The notes: generated from the letters alone by a model not told the origin. 35,712 bases of DNA from Verrucomicrobiota bacterium (GCA_030831965.1 JAURJZ010000014.1:1-35712), one strand, 5' to 3'. Shown: positions 1 through 11,673, numbered from the stretch's first letter. Numbers and translations: made by a program.

Positions 1-1619
<1,619 letters not shown>

Positions 1620-1688
1620 GAGGGCGGGGGTTGGCGGAAGGTGGACGCGCCGCCGAGGTCGGGCAATAAAAAGAGGCGGGGGCCGCCT

Positions 1689-1716
1689 TTGACCTCGCGG
1701 GACCTTCGCTTACGCT
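1689..1716 (+). promoter_or_regulatory. Possible sigma70-type promoter of the deacetylase-family gene
   Basis: TTGACC (1689-1694), a 16-base spacer and TACGCT (1711-1716) lie about 28 bases before the GTG start at 1745. The -35 box matches 5 of 6 consensus bases; the -10 box keeps only the three most conserved bases. This is a reading by eye in a 125-base divergent intergenic region, so confidence is low. Confidence 0.35.
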
Positions 1717-1744
1717 GCCCTCGCCCATCCGCGCGCGCCGCCCC

Positions 1745-2638
1745 GTGCTCTGCTTCCACCATCCCGACTACCACTATCCCCTGCCCGAGGGGCACCCGTT
1801 CCCGATGGACAAGTTCAGCCGCTCCCGGGCCCTGCTCGAGGACGAGCTCCGTGGCGCCCGCTTCGCCGGACCCGCCCCCGCCCCCGAGGCCCTGCTCCAC
1901 CTCGTCCACTCGCCCGGCTATCTCGCCGCCGTGCGCGACAGCCGGCTCAGCGAGCACGACCGCAACCGGCTCGGCCTGCCCGACAATCCCCGCTTGCTCG
2001 ACCGCTGCCGGCGCGAGACCCATGGCACGCTCCTCGCCGCCCGCGCCGCGCTCGGGGAGGGTCTCGCCGCCAACCTCGGCGGCGGCACCCACCACGCCTT
2101 CGCCAACCGCGGCCTGGGGTTCTGCGTCCTCAACGACGTGGCCGTCGCCTGCGCCGTCCTCGAATCCGAGCGTCCCGGGCTCTCCGTGCTCGTGGTCGAC
2201 ACCGACGCGCACCAAGGCAACGGCACCCACGCCCTCCTCCGGGGCCGCCCCGGCCGATTCTCCCATTCCATCCACGTCGGCTCCAACTACCCCTCGGCCA
2301 AGGAGCCGGGCGATCTCGACGTGGCGCTGGCCCGCGGCGTCGAGGGCCCCGCCTACCTCGCCGCCCTCTCCGCCTCCCTCGAGGAGGCCCTGGCCCGCTC
2401 CCGCCCCGGCCTGGTTTTCTGGAATTCCGGCGCGGACGTCCATCGCGACGACCGTTTCGGCCAGATGGCCCTGGATGACGCCGACATCGCCGAGCGCGAC
2501 CGCCGCGTCCTCGCCGCCACCCTCGGCGCCGGCATCCCCACCGTCGTCCTCTACGGCGGCGGCTACAACGCCGACCGACGCAAGACCGCGCGCCTCCACG
2601 TCGAGACCATCCTCCGCGCCGCGGCCTATCCGCGCTAG
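1745..2638 (+). CDS. Histone deacetylase family protein
   Basis: A 297-residue arginase/deacetylase-fold metalloenzyme predicted to hydrolyse acetyl-lysine or a related amide. It shows the paired histidines in GGGTHHAF (116-117), NDVAVA, the zinc-ligand block VDTDAHQGNGT (D154, H156), the third ligand in SGADVHRDDR (D231) and the catalytic-tyrosine motif YGGGYN (Y274). Length fits the compact bacterial class-IV-like group rather than the longer AcuC (about 390 residues). The start is GTG preceded by a C-rich stretch with no Shine-Dalgarno. It diverges from acs. In Bacillus the deacetylase-family gene acuC also sits divergently from acsA and its product reactivates acetylated Acs, so a similar job is plausible here but not shown. 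Confidence 0.93.
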   Translation: MLCFHHPDYHYPLPEGHPFPMDKFSRSRALLEDELRGARFAGPAPAPEALLHLVHSPGYLAAVRDSRLSEHDRNRLGLPDNPRLLDRCRRETHGTLLAARAALGEGLAANLGGGTHHAFANRGLGFCVLNDVAVACAVLESERPGLSVLVVDTDAHQGNGTHALLRGRPGRFSHSIHVGSNYPSAKEPGDLDVALARGVEGPAYLAALSASLEEALARSRPGLVFWNSGADVHRDDRFGQMALDDADIAERDRRVLAATLGAGIPTVVLYGGGYNADRRKTARLHVETILRAAAYPR

Positions 2639-2702
2639 CGCGCGAGGGATTTGAGGGATGCCGTTGACCGGTGACTGGCGACCGGCGCGAGCGCTCGCTC
2701 CG

Positions 2703-2870
2703 CTCGATGCCTCAATGACGGATTAAAGGGATGAAATGATGAAGGGACGGGTGTCAGCCTGCCTCCCCATCCTCCCATCCTGCATCTGCAATCCTTCGGC
2801 TCCCTCGGGTCCTGTCTCTTTCCCGTGCCCCTGTGCCCCTGTGCCCCCGTGCCCCTGTGCCCCCGTGCCG
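2703..2870 (+). repeat. Dispersed intergenic repeat, family A, copy 1 (GGATTAAAGGGATG module plus CYGTGCCC tandem)
   Basis: The 254-base gap between the deacetylase and HAD genes holds no gene. Two modules are visible. Positions 2720-2741 are identical over 22 bases to 35494-35515, with weaker similarity extending upstream (TGCCTCA at 2709 and 35480). Positions 2823-2870 are six tandem 8-mers of the form CYGTGCCC, which also occur at 35563-35618 and, inverted, at 15549-15580. A palindromic GAGCGCTCGCTCCGCTC stretch precedes the first module near 2690. Function unknown. Confidence 0.75.
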
Positions 2871-2892
2871 CTGATGTCCTGGGCCGGCGGCC

Positions 2893-3564
2893 TTAGCCGC
2901 CGGCTCCCATCCCGTCCAGGATCTCGTGCAGCTCCGCGAAGCTGTCGATCACCGCGACGCCATGGCCCTCGAGCCGGCTGCGATGCTGGCCGCCGTGGGC
3001 CACCAGGAGGCAGTCGACCCCCATCGCGCGCGCGGCCTCCAGGTCGTGCGCCGTGTCGCCCACGAACAGGGCGTCGTCCGCCCCGACCCCGAGGTCGCGC
3101 AGGTGATGGCGCGCCCGCTCCGCCTTGCTTCGCGCATGGATGTCGCCGCCGCCGCAGACCTTGCGGAAACGGTCCGCCAGGCGCATGCCCTCGAGCGTGG
3201 CGTTGAGCAGGCGGCTCTCGTAGGCCGAGAGCACGGAGTGCGTGGCCCCGCGGGCGCTCAGGGCGTCGATCAGCTCAAGCGCACCCGTGTGCAGGCCGCA
3301 CTCGACCTTGCGCGACTCATAGGAGTCGACGAACTCGCGCGACACCGCCTCGAAGCCCGCCTCGTCGAGGAGCAGGCCCACCTTGCGGTAGACGCGCTGC
3401 ACCGGGAACTCGAAGATCCGGGTGTAGTCCGCCGGGTCGACCAAGGGCAGGCCGCGGTCGGCCAGCATCCGGTTGAGCGACTCGCAGCACAGCCAGGTGT
3501 CGTCCAGCAGCGTGCCGTTCCAGTCCCACACGAAGTGGCGGTAGTCGGTCAGCCGGCGGCGCAT
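2893..3564 (-). CDS. HAD-superfamily hydrolase (phosphoglycolate-phosphatase-like)
   Basis: A 223-residue haloacid-dehalogenase-fold phosphatase. The nucleophile motif is DWNGTLLDD (D14), in which the usual second acid of DxDxT is Asn, a variant seen in a known HAD subgroup. The cap region follows, then a Ser in SVLSAYES as motif II, a Lys in HARSKAERA as motif III, and GDTAHDLEAA as motif IV near the C-terminus. Substrate cannot be told from the sequence. It starts 7 bases after the stop of the DUF2071 gene on the same strand, so the two are probably one transcript. Asn for the general acid could lower turnover or change the substrate class. Confidence 0.9.
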   Translation of the reverse strand: MRRRLTDYRHFVWDWNGTLLDDTWLCCESLNRMLADRGLPLVDPADYTRIFEFPVQRVYRKVGLLLDEAGFEAVSREFVDSYESRKVECGLHTGALELIDALSARGATHSVLSAYESRLLNATLEGMRLADRFRKVCGGGDIHARSKAERARHHLRDLGVGADDALFVGDTAHDLEAARAMGVDCLLVAHGGQHRSRLEGHGVAVIDSFAELHEILDGMGAGG

Positions 3565-3571
3565 GCCCCCA

Positions 3572-4306
3572 TCAGACCGTCCCGCGAACCGGAGGCAAGT
3601 CGGCGTCCACCAGCGACCAGCACCGGACCGACACGCCCGGCGAGGCCATCGCGTGGCATGGCTCGCCCAGGCCCGGCAGCCCGTCCCAGCGCAGGGGCAG
3701 GTCGGAGCTCGCCCGGACGCCCGCCCGCGTCAGCGGGTAGGGCGCGTGCCTGACCTCGCCCGCCAGCAAGCCCGCCGGTCCCGGCGTGAAGAAGGTGTAG
3801 CGCTCGGCCAGGAAGTGCTCGAGGGTTCCCGGATCCGCCGCCCTCGGCGGACCCCCCGATGTCCAGCTGAGCCTCGCCGTCTCCGCCTCGCCTTTGCGCC
3901 GGCAACGGAAGTCCCACGCCCCGTTCCCGCCTGACCGGCTCATCTCGGCGTGGCGGTAGGGAAGGTGGTAGCGACGCCGCGCCACCTCGACCGCCAGCCG
4001 TCGGTCGCAGTCGAGCGAGAGGAAGAACACCCCGGGCCGTCCGTGCGGCCCCCTGACATACAGCCGCACGTTGAGCTCGAGGAAGTTCGAGATCCAGGGC
4101 ACCCAGGGCAGGCCGCGCGGCCGCACGCGCCGCATGGCGAACGCCACCAGGCCCGCATAGGTCCGGCCTTCCCAGAGGTCGGGCACCAGGCCCCCGGGCA
4201 ACCGCCGCGCCGCCTCCGCGGCCGGGATTTCCCAATGCAGGAAAAGCAGGTCGTCCCACCTTTGGAGGAGCGAGGGTTGCCCCGCGGGTTCGGGCTGGAT
4301 CGCCAT
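3572..4306 (-). CDS. DUF2071 family protein (YqjF-like)
   Basis: About 244 residues. The pattern RWDDLLFLHWEIP, LPGGLVPDLWEGRTYAGLVAF, FLELNVRLYVRG, GVFFLSLDCDR and a C-terminal FLAERYTFFTPG block is that of DUF2071, a soluble beta-rich family of unknown biochemical role. I chose the ATG at 4306; a GTG three codons upstream (4315) is an alternative. It is the first gene of a two-gene minus-strand unit with the HAD hydrolase and diverges from hisN across about 80 bases. Nothing in the sequence tells its substrate or ligand. Confidence 0.88.
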   Translation of the reverse strand: MAIQPEPAGQPSLLQRWDDLLFLHWEIPAAEAARRLPGGLVPDLWEGRTYAGLVAFAMRRVRPRGLPWVPWISNFLELNVRLYVRGPHGRPGVFFLSLDCDRRLAVEVARRRYHLPYRHAEMSRSGGNGAWDFRCRRKGEAETARLSWTSGGPPRAADPGTLEHFLAERYTFFTPGPAGLLAGEVRHAPYPLTRAGVRASSDLPLRWDGLPGLGEPCHAMASPGVSVRCWSLVDADLPPVRGTV

Positions 4307-4389
4307 CCCGCCCACCCTACGCGGCCGTCCCCCGCGCGCAAACGCGGTTCCGCCTTGTCGCCCCCGCTCCCTGCCGACAGCGTCTCCCC

Positions 4390-5163
4390 GTGCTGCCCCA
4401 GGCCCAGAACGAGGAACTTCGGCGCTTCGCCGGGCACCTGGCCGACCTGGCCGGGGAGGTGGTCCGCGCGGCCTGGGCCCGGCCCGTCATCGAGGTCGAG
4501 GCCAAGGCCGACGGCTCCCCCGTCACCGTGGCCGACCGCGAGGCCGAGCGCGCCATGCGCGAGGCCATCGCCCGGACCTATCCCGGCCACGGCATCGTGG
4601 GCGAGGAGTTCGGCTCCGAGCGCGCCGACGCCGAGTTCTGCTGGGTGCTGGATCCGATCGACGGCACCAAGTCCTTCGTCTCCCGCGTCCCCCTCTTCGC
4701 CATCCTGGTCGGCCTCCGCCACCGCGGCGCCCCCGCGCTCGGCGTCATCGACCAGCCCATCCTCCGCGAGCGCGCGGTCGGGGACGGCCGCTCGGCCACC
4801 TTCAACGGCGCGCCGACCCGCGTGGCCGAGGCGCCCCTGGGGGCCGCCGTCGTCCTCACCACCGACGCCGAGAACGTCGCCCGCGCCCATCCCTCCACCC
4901 GCTGGGCCGAGCTGACCCACGCCTGCGCCTTCGCCCGCACCTGGGGCGACGGCTACGGTCACCTCATGGTCGCGGCCGGACGCGCCCACGTCATGGCCGA
5001 CCCCGTGATGAACCCCTGGGATCTCGTCCCCGTGCTGCCCGTGCTGCGCGGCGCCGGCGCCACCGCGACCTCCTGGGACGGCGGCGACCCGGTCGCCGCC
5101 GGCAACGTCGTCGCCGCCGCCCCGCGCCTCCACGCCGAGGTCCTGCGCCGACTCCGCGGCTGA
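4390..5163 (+). CDS. hisN: Inositol monophosphatase family phosphatase, probably histidinol-phosphatase HisN
   Basis: A 257-residue metal-dependent phosphatase. Metal-binding motifs are GEEFG (E72-E73), the family signature DPIDGTKSF (D88, D91) and NPWDLVP (D211). The GDGYGHLMVAAGRAHVMAD run before the last aspartate resembles the HisN-type branch, which removes phosphate from histidinol phosphate. The start is GTG at 4390 after a C-rich leader without Shine-Dalgarno. It runs convergently into hisD, with only three bases between the two stop codons (5161-5163 and 5167-5169). The histidine context supports HisN over a true inositol phosphatase, though substrate remains inferred. Confidence 0.88.
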   Translation: MLPQAQNEELRRFAGHLADLAGEVVRAAWARPVIEVEAKADGSPVTVADREAERAMREAIARTYPGHGIVGEEFGSERADAEFCWVLDPIDGTKSFVSRVPLFAILVGLRHRGAPALGVIDQPILRERAVGDGRSATFNGAPTRVAEAPLGAAVVLTTDAENVARAHPSTRWAELTHACAFARTWGDGYGHLMVAAGRAHVMADPVMNPWDLVPVLPVLRGAGATATSWDGGDPVAAGNVVAAAPRLHAEVLRRLRG

Positions 5164-5166
5164 GCC

Positions 5167-6465
5167 TCAGCGCCCGAGCCGGATGGCCAGCGACCGGCCG
5201 TGCGCGTCCAGCCGCTCCATCGCGGCGAAGGCCGCCACGGTCGGGGCCGCCTTGCGCAGGCTCGCCGCGTCGTAGCGCACCACGCTCGTGCGGCGCAGGA
5301 AGTCCGCCACGCGCAGCCCGCTGAAGAACCTGCCCGTGCCGCCGGTCGGCAGGGTGTGGCTGGGTCCGGCCACGAAGTCGCCGAGCACGGTCGGCGTGCG
5401 ATGCCCGAGCAGCATCGCGCCGGCGGTCGTGATGGCGCGCGCGAGCCGGTCGATCGCGCGGTCGGCCACGAGCAGCTCGAGGTGCTCGGGCGCCACGCGG
5501 TTGGCCACGTCCGCCGCCTCCGCCAGGTCGCGGACCAGCACGGTCAGCAGCCGCTTGGCGAGGATGGCGCGCACCTTCGCGCCGTGGCCGAGGGCGCGGC
5601 ACTGCCGGGCGGCGGCCTTGGCCGCGTCGGCGGCCAGCTTGGCCGAGTCGGTCACGAGGTAGAGCGTCTCCTTGCCGCTGCCGTGCTCGGCCTGGGCGCA
5701 GAGGTCGGCCGCCACCCACTCGGGGTTGGCGGTGCGGTCGGCGATGACCATCACCTCGCTCGGACCCGGCAGGAGGTCGACCCCCACCCGCCCGAACAGC
5801 TGGCGCTTGGCCTCGGTCACGAAGGCGTTTCCGGGGCCGAAGACCTTGTCCACCGCCGCCACCGCGCGCGTGCCCAGGGCCATCGCCGCGACCGCCTGCA
5901 CGCCGCCGATGCGATAGACCTCCCGCACCCCGCAGAGGTGGAGCGCGGCGAGCAGGTCCGGGTGCACCTCGCCGCCGGGGCCCGGCGGGGTGCAGGCGAC
6001 GACCTCCGGCACGCCCGCGACCTTGGCGGGGATGGCGGTCATGACCACCGTCGAGACGAGCGGGACCTGCCCGCCGGGGATGTACAGGCCGCAGCGGCGG
6101 ATCGGCAGGTGGCGCTCGCCGACGCGCGCGCCGTGCGCGTTCCGGGCCATCCAGCCCCGGGGCAGGGTGCGGCGATGGAAGTCGCGAACCGAGGCGATGG
6201 CGTCCTGGATCGCGCGCCGCCGCTCGGGCGTCAGGGCCCTCGCCGCCGCGGCCAGCCGGGCGGGCGGGATGCGCAGGTCGCCGGCGGCCAGCTTGGCCCG
6301 GTCGAAGCGCAGGGTGGCGGCGAGCACGGCGGTGTCGCCGCGCCGGCGCACGTCCGCGATGATCGCCGCGGCGGCGGCGCGCGTGGCGGGGTCGGCCTCC
6401 CCGGTGCCGACAAAGGCGGCGAGACGGGAGGGGAAGTCCCGGTCGCTGCTGCGCAGGGTCGGCAT
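5167..6465 (-). CDS. hisD: Histidinol dehydrogenase
   Basis: Catalyses the last two NAD-dependent oxidations from histidinol to histidine. The 432 residues are the usual family length. Visible landmarks are YIPGGQVPLVSTVVM, the NAD and substrate loop VFGPGNAFVTEAK, LPGPSEVMV, the zinc ligands in CAQAEHG (Q258, H261), the catalytic pair in APEHLE (E327, H328), GDFVAGPSHTLPT (D363) and the terminal MERLDAHGRS (H422). It is the last gene of a minus-strand group, 6 bases after the LolA-like gene and 3 bases from the convergent hisN stop. All catalytic residues are intact. Confidence 0.98.
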   Translation of the reverse strand: MPTLRSSDRDFPSRLAAFVGTGEADPATRAAAAAIIADVRRRGDTAVLAATLRFDRAKLAAGDLRIPPARLAAAARALTPERRRAIQDAIASVRDFHRRTLPRGWMARNAHGARVGERHLPIRRCGLYIPGGQVPLVSTVVMTAIPAKVAGVPEVVACTPPGPGGEVHPDLLAALHLCGVREVYRIGGVQAVAAMALGTRAVAAVDKVFGPGNAFVTEAKRQLFGRVGVDLLPGPSEVMVIADRTANPEWVAADLCAQAEHGSGKETLYLVTDSAKLAADAAKAAARQCRALGHGAKVRAILAKRLLTVLVRDLAEAADVANRVAPEHLELLVADRAIDRLARAITTAGAMLLGHRTPTVLGDFVAGPSHTLPTGGTGRFFSGLRVADFLRRTSVVRYDAASLRKAAPTVAAFAAMERLDAHGRSLAIRLGR

Positions 6466-6471
6466 CGTCGC

Positions 6472-7212
6472 TTAGCGGACGGGGAAGTCGAAGGCCGTGG
6501 GGGCGAGCTCGCCGTTGACCACGATCTTGTCGAAGACCAGGGTGCCGAGCAGCTCGCCCTTGTCGTCCTTGACCTGGACCGACTTCGGGAAGCGGATGCC
6601 GTCGACCACCTGGGTCTCGGTCTCGACCTGCCGCTCCAGCTTGCCGTCGGGGCGGGGGTAGTCCGTGGCGACGAGCTCGTGGGTGGCGGCGTTGAAATGG
6701 CGCGTGTAGGTGTAGGTGCCGGGATGGCGGTAGGTCACCGAGACCACGTCCTTGCCCTCCACCTTGTCGCCCTTCTTGGCGACCTCCGCCTTGGTCCCCT
6801 CGGGGGCGGCGTAGAGGCCGAGGTCCGACTTGCCCATCTCCCGGAGGTTCGAGGCGACCTCGAACGGCAGGACGCGGGCGGACTCCGACTGGCCGTTGGC
6901 CAGGTTGGTCCGCCGCACCCAGGCCTCGAGGCCGTTGGTCACGGTGCTGAACTCGAGGGTGTAGTCCTTGTCGTAGCGGAACTCGCGGCGCTTGCCCCCC
7001 GCGGCGACCTCCAGGATGAACGACTGGGTGAGCTTGCCCTCCTTGTCCATCACCTTGCCGGAGAAGTGGAGGTTGCGGACACCCGCGAGGGTCGCGGCAT
7101 CCTTGGCCAGCGTGGCGCGAGCCTTGGCGATGGCCTCCGCGGCGTCCTTGGACACCTGGGCTTGGGCGGTGGCGGCGAGCAGGCCGGCGACGAGAAGGAG
7201 GAGGCGGGGCAT
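6472..7212 (-). CDS. Secreted LolA-like / outer-membrane lipoprotein-sorting-like protein
   Basis: A 246-residue exported protein. Residues 1-19 (MPRLLLLVAGLLAATAQAQ) are a signal peptide with an AxA cleavage site. The body, with VRNLHFSGKVMDKEGK, FILEVAAGGKRREFRY, TRHFNAATHELV, ETETQVVDGIRFPKSVQV and a closing VNGELAPTAFDFPV, has the beta-strand rhythm of the LolA/LolB-like or DUF4292-like periplasmic fold. I infer the family from pattern, not from a catalytic motif. It lies between hisA and hisD with gaps of 51 and 6 bases, which is odd for an envelope protein in a histidine gene group. Whether it helps lipoprotein transport or does something else is unknown. Confidence 0.8.
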   Translation of the reverse strand: MPRLLLLVAGLLAATAQAQVSKDAAEAIAKARATLAKDAATLAGVRNLHFSGKVMDKEGKLTQSFILEVAAGGKRREFRYDKDYTLEFSTVTNGLEAWVRRTNLANGQSESARVLPFEVASNLREMGKSDLGLYAAPEGTKAEVAKKGDKVEGKDVVSVTYRHPGTYTYTRHFNAATHELVATDYPRPDGKLERQVETETQVVDGIRFPKSVQVKDDKGELLGTLVFDKIVVNGELAPTAFDFPVR

Positions 7213-7263
7213 GACCCACCCATAACAGCCCGCCTCGCCTTGGCTGGCAAGCCTCCGCAGGGG

Positions 7264-7998
7264 TCAGGCTCCTGTCCGGGCGGCCTCGAGCAGCTCCCGC
7301 ACGGTGGCCCGGCCCTCGTAAAGGGCCTTGCCGACGATGGCCCCCTCGAGGTTCGGCCGGGTCCGGGCCAGCCGGGCCAGCCTCGCGACGTCCCCGCGGC
7401 CGGCGACCCCGCCCGAGGCGATCACCTTGGCCGGGCAGGCCTCCAGCATGGCCTCGAGCGACGTCCAGTTGGGCCCCGAGAGCATCCCGTCCGTGGCGAT
7501 GTCGGTGAAGATGACCGTTCCCGCGCCGAGCGCCGCGGCCGCCTTGGCCAGCTCGGTCGCGCGGACCTCCGTCACGTCCTTCCAGCCGCGCACCGCCACC
7601 CGGCCGTCCTTGGCGTCGATGCCCACCGCGAGGCGGGGGCCGTGCGCGCCCGCCACCTCGGCGAGGAACTCCCGGTCCGCCGCGGCCCGCGTGCCCACGA
7701 TCGCCCGCGAGGCGCCCGCGGCCAGCGCGGCCTCGACCGTCGCGCGGTCGCGCAGCCCTCCGCCGAACTGCACCTTGGGGCCGAGCGCGGCGATGCGACG
7801 GAGAATCTCGAGGTTGCGCGGGGCCCCGTCGAACGCCCCGTCGAGGTCCACCACGTGGATCCACGCCGCGCCTGCCTCGGCGAAGCGACGGGCCGGCTCG
7901 ACCGGGTCGTCGTGGTAGCGGGTCTGCGCGTCATCCCTTCCCTGGACGAGCCGCACGCAGCGGCCTCCTCGGATGTCGATGGCGGGGTAGAGGATCAT
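7264..7998 (-). CDS. hisA: Phosphoribosyl-formimino-AICAR ribotide isomerase HisA
   Basis: A TIM-barrel isomerase in the fourth step of histidine synthesis. The 244 residues are full length. It shows YPAIDIRGG with the catalytic acid D8, HVVDLDGAFDG, QFGGGLRD, the second catalytic region VGIDAKDGRVA (D128), TDIATDGML and ASGGVAGRGD. TDIATDGM is typical of HisA, not HisF. It is the first gene of the hisA / LolA-like / hisD group. It follows clpX by about 110 bases occupied by a repeat, so it may have its own promoter there. The bases just before its ATG belong to the repeat arm and contain no Shine-Dalgarno. Confidence 0.97.
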   Translation of the reverse strand: MILYPAIDIRGGRCVRLVQGRDDAQTRYHDDPVEPARRFAEAGAAWIHVVDLDGAFDGAPRNLEILRRIAALGPKVQFGGGLRDRATVEAALAAGASRAIVGTRAAADREFLAEVAGAHGPRLAVGIDAKDGRVAVRGWKDVTEVRATELAKAAAALGAGTVIFTDIATDGMLSGPNWTSLEAMLEACPAKVIASGGVAGRGDVARLARLARTRPNLEGAIVGKALYEGRATVRELLEAARTGA

Positions 7999-8107
7999 TG
8001 GGTGAGGAGCGAGAAGTGAGGAGCGGGGAGCGAGCGAAGGAAGGGAAAGGAATGGAAGGATGGGGAGTATGCGGAGGGAGAAGGTGCCGGGTCAGGGACT
8101 TGGGCCC

Positions 8108-9469
<1,362 letters not shown>

Positions 9470-9473
9470 CGCC

Positions 9474-10070
9474 TCAGGCCTTCTCCGGGCGCGCCGGCAC
9501 CACGACGTCGACCAAGCCGTAGGCCTTGGCCTCCTCGGCGGTCAGGTAGTAGTCGCGGTCGGAGTCCTGCTGGACCTGCTCGGGCGACTTGCCGCTGTGC
9601 TTGGCGAGCGTGCGGTTGAGGATGTCGCGCCAGCGGAGGATCTCCTTGGCCGCGATCGAGATGTCGGATGTCTGGCCGCCCGCGCCGCCGCTGGGCTGGT
9701 GGATCATCACGCGCGAGTTCGGCAGGGCGTAGCGCTTTCCCTTGGCGCCCGCGGCGAGGAGGACGGTGGCCATGCTGGCCGCGCTGCCCAGGCAGTAGGT
9801 GTGCACCTCGCAGGGGATGAAGTTCATCGTGTCGTAGATCGCCATGCCGGCGGTGACGGAGCCGCCGGGCGAGTTGATGTAGAGCGAGATGGGCTTCTTG
9901 GGGTCCTCCATCTGGAGGAAGAGCATCTGGGCGATGACGGCGTTGGCCACCTCGTCGTAGATGGGGGCGCCGAGGAAGATGATGCGGTCCTTGAGGAGGC
10001 GGCTGTAGATGTCCCAGGCGCGCTCCCCTCGGGCATCGCGCTCGACGACGTTCGGGATGATGTAGCTCAT
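9474..10070 (-). CDS. clpP: ATP-dependent Clp protease proteolytic subunit ClpP
   Basis: A 198-residue serine peptidase that forms the two-ring chamber partnered by ClpX. The catalytic triad is complete: S99 in GSAASMA, H124 in VMIHQPSGG and D173 in [27 protein letters not shown] and LVDVV near the C-terminus are typical. It sits between tig and clpX in the common tig-clpP-clpX order, 31 bases after tig. There is no Shine-Dalgarno; the bases directly before the ATG are ACTGTCCCC, the same nine as before the fumarase start. Confidence 0.98.
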   Translation of the reverse strand: MSYIIPNVVERDARGERAWDIYSRLLKDRIIFLGAPIYDEVANAVIAQMLFLQMEDPKKPISLYINSPGGSVTAGMAIYDTMNFIPCEVHTYCLGSAASMATVLLAAGAKGKRYALPNSRVMIHQPSGGAGGQTSDISIAAKEILRWRDILNRTLAKHSGKSPEQVQQDSDRDYYLTAEEAKAYGLVDVVVPARPEKA

Positions 10071-10101
10071 GGGGACAGTCTGGGGCCTCGGCGGGGGTTT
10101 G

Positions 10102-11400
10102 TCAGCCCTGCTTCGCCGCCTGGCCGCCGGCCAGCACGTGGTCGAGGGCCTTGTTCAGGAGGGCGTCGCGCTGGATCAGGCGGAGCTGGTCGCGGTCCTT
10201 GGCCAGCTTCTCCGGCGGGGTGCGGCTGGCGTAGGCGGCGCGCATGACGGCCGAGCCCAGCTCCTCCTGCGTCAGGGAGAGCTTCTCCTCCTTGGCGATG
10301 CGCGAAAGGACGATCTGCGAGCGGACCCGCGTGCCGGCCGCCTTGCGGGCGTCGGCCAGGATCTGCTCCCGGTCCTTCTCGAGGGCCTCGGGCGAGGCGC
10401 CGCCGCGCAGGCGCAGGTTGGCGTACTCCATGAAGAGGTCGTAGGACTCGCGCTCCACCGCCGACTCGGGCAGGGGGAAGTCGAGGGGCTTGAGCAGCAG
10501 GTCGAGCGCCTGCTCGCGGCGCTTGTTCTCGGCCTGGGCCCTGCGCTGGCCCTCGAGGCCCTTGCGGACCTGCTCGCGGAGCTGGTCGAGCGTCTCGACG
10601 CCGACCGACTTGGCGAAGGCCTCGTCGAGCTCGGGCAGCTTGCGGGAGCGGACCTCGCTCACCGTCACCGCGTAGCGGGCCGCCTTGCCGCGCAGGGCCT
10701 CCTGGGCGTGGTCGGCCGGGAAGCTGTGGTCGACCGTCGCGGCGTCGCCGGCCTTCAGGCCCACCAGCGCCTTGGCCACGGAGGGAATCAGCGCGAGGTC
10801 GCCCTCGGCGCCGGCCTCCTCCCAGGCGCCGTCGGACTTGGCGAGGATGCCGGCGTCGGGCGCCGCCTCCGCCAGGTCCTTGCCGTCGATCGTCCCGGCG
10901 TAGGACAGGCGCACGTAGTCGCCCTTGGCCGCGGGTCCCTCGGAGACGGCGTAGCTGGCCTTCTGCGAGCGGACCTCGTCGATGCGGCGGGCCACGTCCT
11001 CCTCGGTCACGGCCTCGACCGCGACCTCGACCTTGATCGCGCGCCAGTCGGGCAGGGTGTAGGAGGGGATGACATCCACCTCGAAGGTCAGCGTGACGTC
11101 CTTGCCGGGCTCGCCCGCCTGGTCGGCCGAGACGAGGGCGAAGACCTCGAGCTTGTCGTCGGCGCGCAGCTTCTCGTAGCCCTCGCTGAGCAGCCGTTGG
11201 CGACTCTCCGCCTCGATGTCCTTGGCGAAGCGCGCCGCCACCATGCCCTCGGGCGCCTTGCCGGGCCGGAAGCCGGGCAGGCGGGCCTGCCTGGCGAACT
11301 GGAGGGTGACCGCCTTGCGCCCCTCCGCCGCCTGGGCGGCCGGGACGGTCACGGTGACCGTGCGACGGGTGGGGGAGGACTCTTTGATCTGGATGTTCAC
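10102..11400 (-). CDS. tig: Trigger factor (ribosome-associated chaperone and peptidyl-prolyl isomerase)
   Basis: Binds nascent chains at the ribosome exit. I chose the GTG at 11400, giving 432 residues, the same as the E. coli protein, and an N-terminus beginning VNIQIKES. The frame stays open upstream, but into repeat sequence. The ribosome-binding signature is FRPGKAP in the first 50 residues. The FKBP-like domain spans about 150-240 ([28 protein letters not shown]), and the helical C-terminal arms follow ([10 protein letters not shown] and onward). It is the first gene of the tig-clpP-clpX operon. Confidence 0.95.
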   Translation of the reverse strand: MNIQIKESSPTRRTVTVTVPAAQAAEGRKAVTLQFARQARLPGFRPGKAPEGMVAARFAKDIEAESRQRLLSEGYEKLRADDKLEVFALVSADQAGEPGKDVTLTFEVDVIPSYTLPDWRAIKVEVAVEAVTEEDVARRIDEVRSQKASYAVSEGPAAKGDYVRLSYAGTIDGKDLAEAAPDAGILAKSDGAWEEAGAEGDLALIPSVAKALVGLKAGDAATVDHSFPADHAQEALRGKAARYAVTVSEVRSRKLPELDEAFAKSVGVETLDQLREQVRKGLEGQRRAQAENKRREQALDLLLKPLDFPLPESAVERESYDLFMEYANLRLRGGASPEALEKDREQILADARKAAGTRVRSQIVLSRIAKEEKLSLTQEELGSAVMRAAYASRTPPEKLAKDRDQLRLIQRDALLNKALDHVLAGGQAAKQG

Positions 11401-11474
11401 GGGTGTCTGAGGGTGGTCCGCCGGGGGCGGAAGGTCGGAGCAAAACGCCCCTCGCCCCGGGGGCAAGCAAGGAT

Positions 11475-11673
11475 GAGGAGGAGCGGGGAGCGGGGAGCGG
11501 GGAGCGAGAGGGGGCGAAACAGCGGGAAAAATCCCAGGTTCGGCGCAGTCAGGCGAGGGTCGCCGACCCCGGCGTTCCGCTGCCTGGGAAGGGTGCGTTG
11601 GATGGCCGGCAGACCCCGGCCGCGAGGCTAGTCTCACGGACTCGCTCCTCACTCCCCGCTCCTCGCTCCTCCC
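11475..11673. repeat. Inverted pair of GAGGAGCGGGGAGCGAG repeats, family B, copy 2
   Basis: The 273-base gap between coaD and tig contains no gene. At 11475-11508 is GAGGAGGAGC followed by three tandem GCGGGGA heptamers and GCGAG. At 11641-11673, directly against the coaD stop codon, is the inverse (CTCGCTCCTC, CTCCCCGCTCCTCGCTC). The 130 bases between show GGGTCGCCGACCCCGGCG and other small palindromes but no recognisable RNA. Its two arms match the arms found at 8002-8155. Whether the two arms pair in RNA is untested. Confidence 0.72.

Noticed and set aside
2823-2870. Regular short repeats considered as a CRISPR array
   Set aside because: Units are 8 bases with no spacers and no cas genes nearby; it is a simple tandem repeat.
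3549-4259. Alternative minus-strand frame overlapping the DUF2071 gene
   Set aside because: Its product is Ala/Arg/Gly-rich without motifs, whereas the chosen frame carries the DUF2071 pattern throughout.
11401-11652. N-terminal extension of trigger factor up to 11652
   Set aside because: The open frame upstream translates repeat sequence and has no similarity to trigger factor; the GTG at 11400 gives the normal 432 residues.
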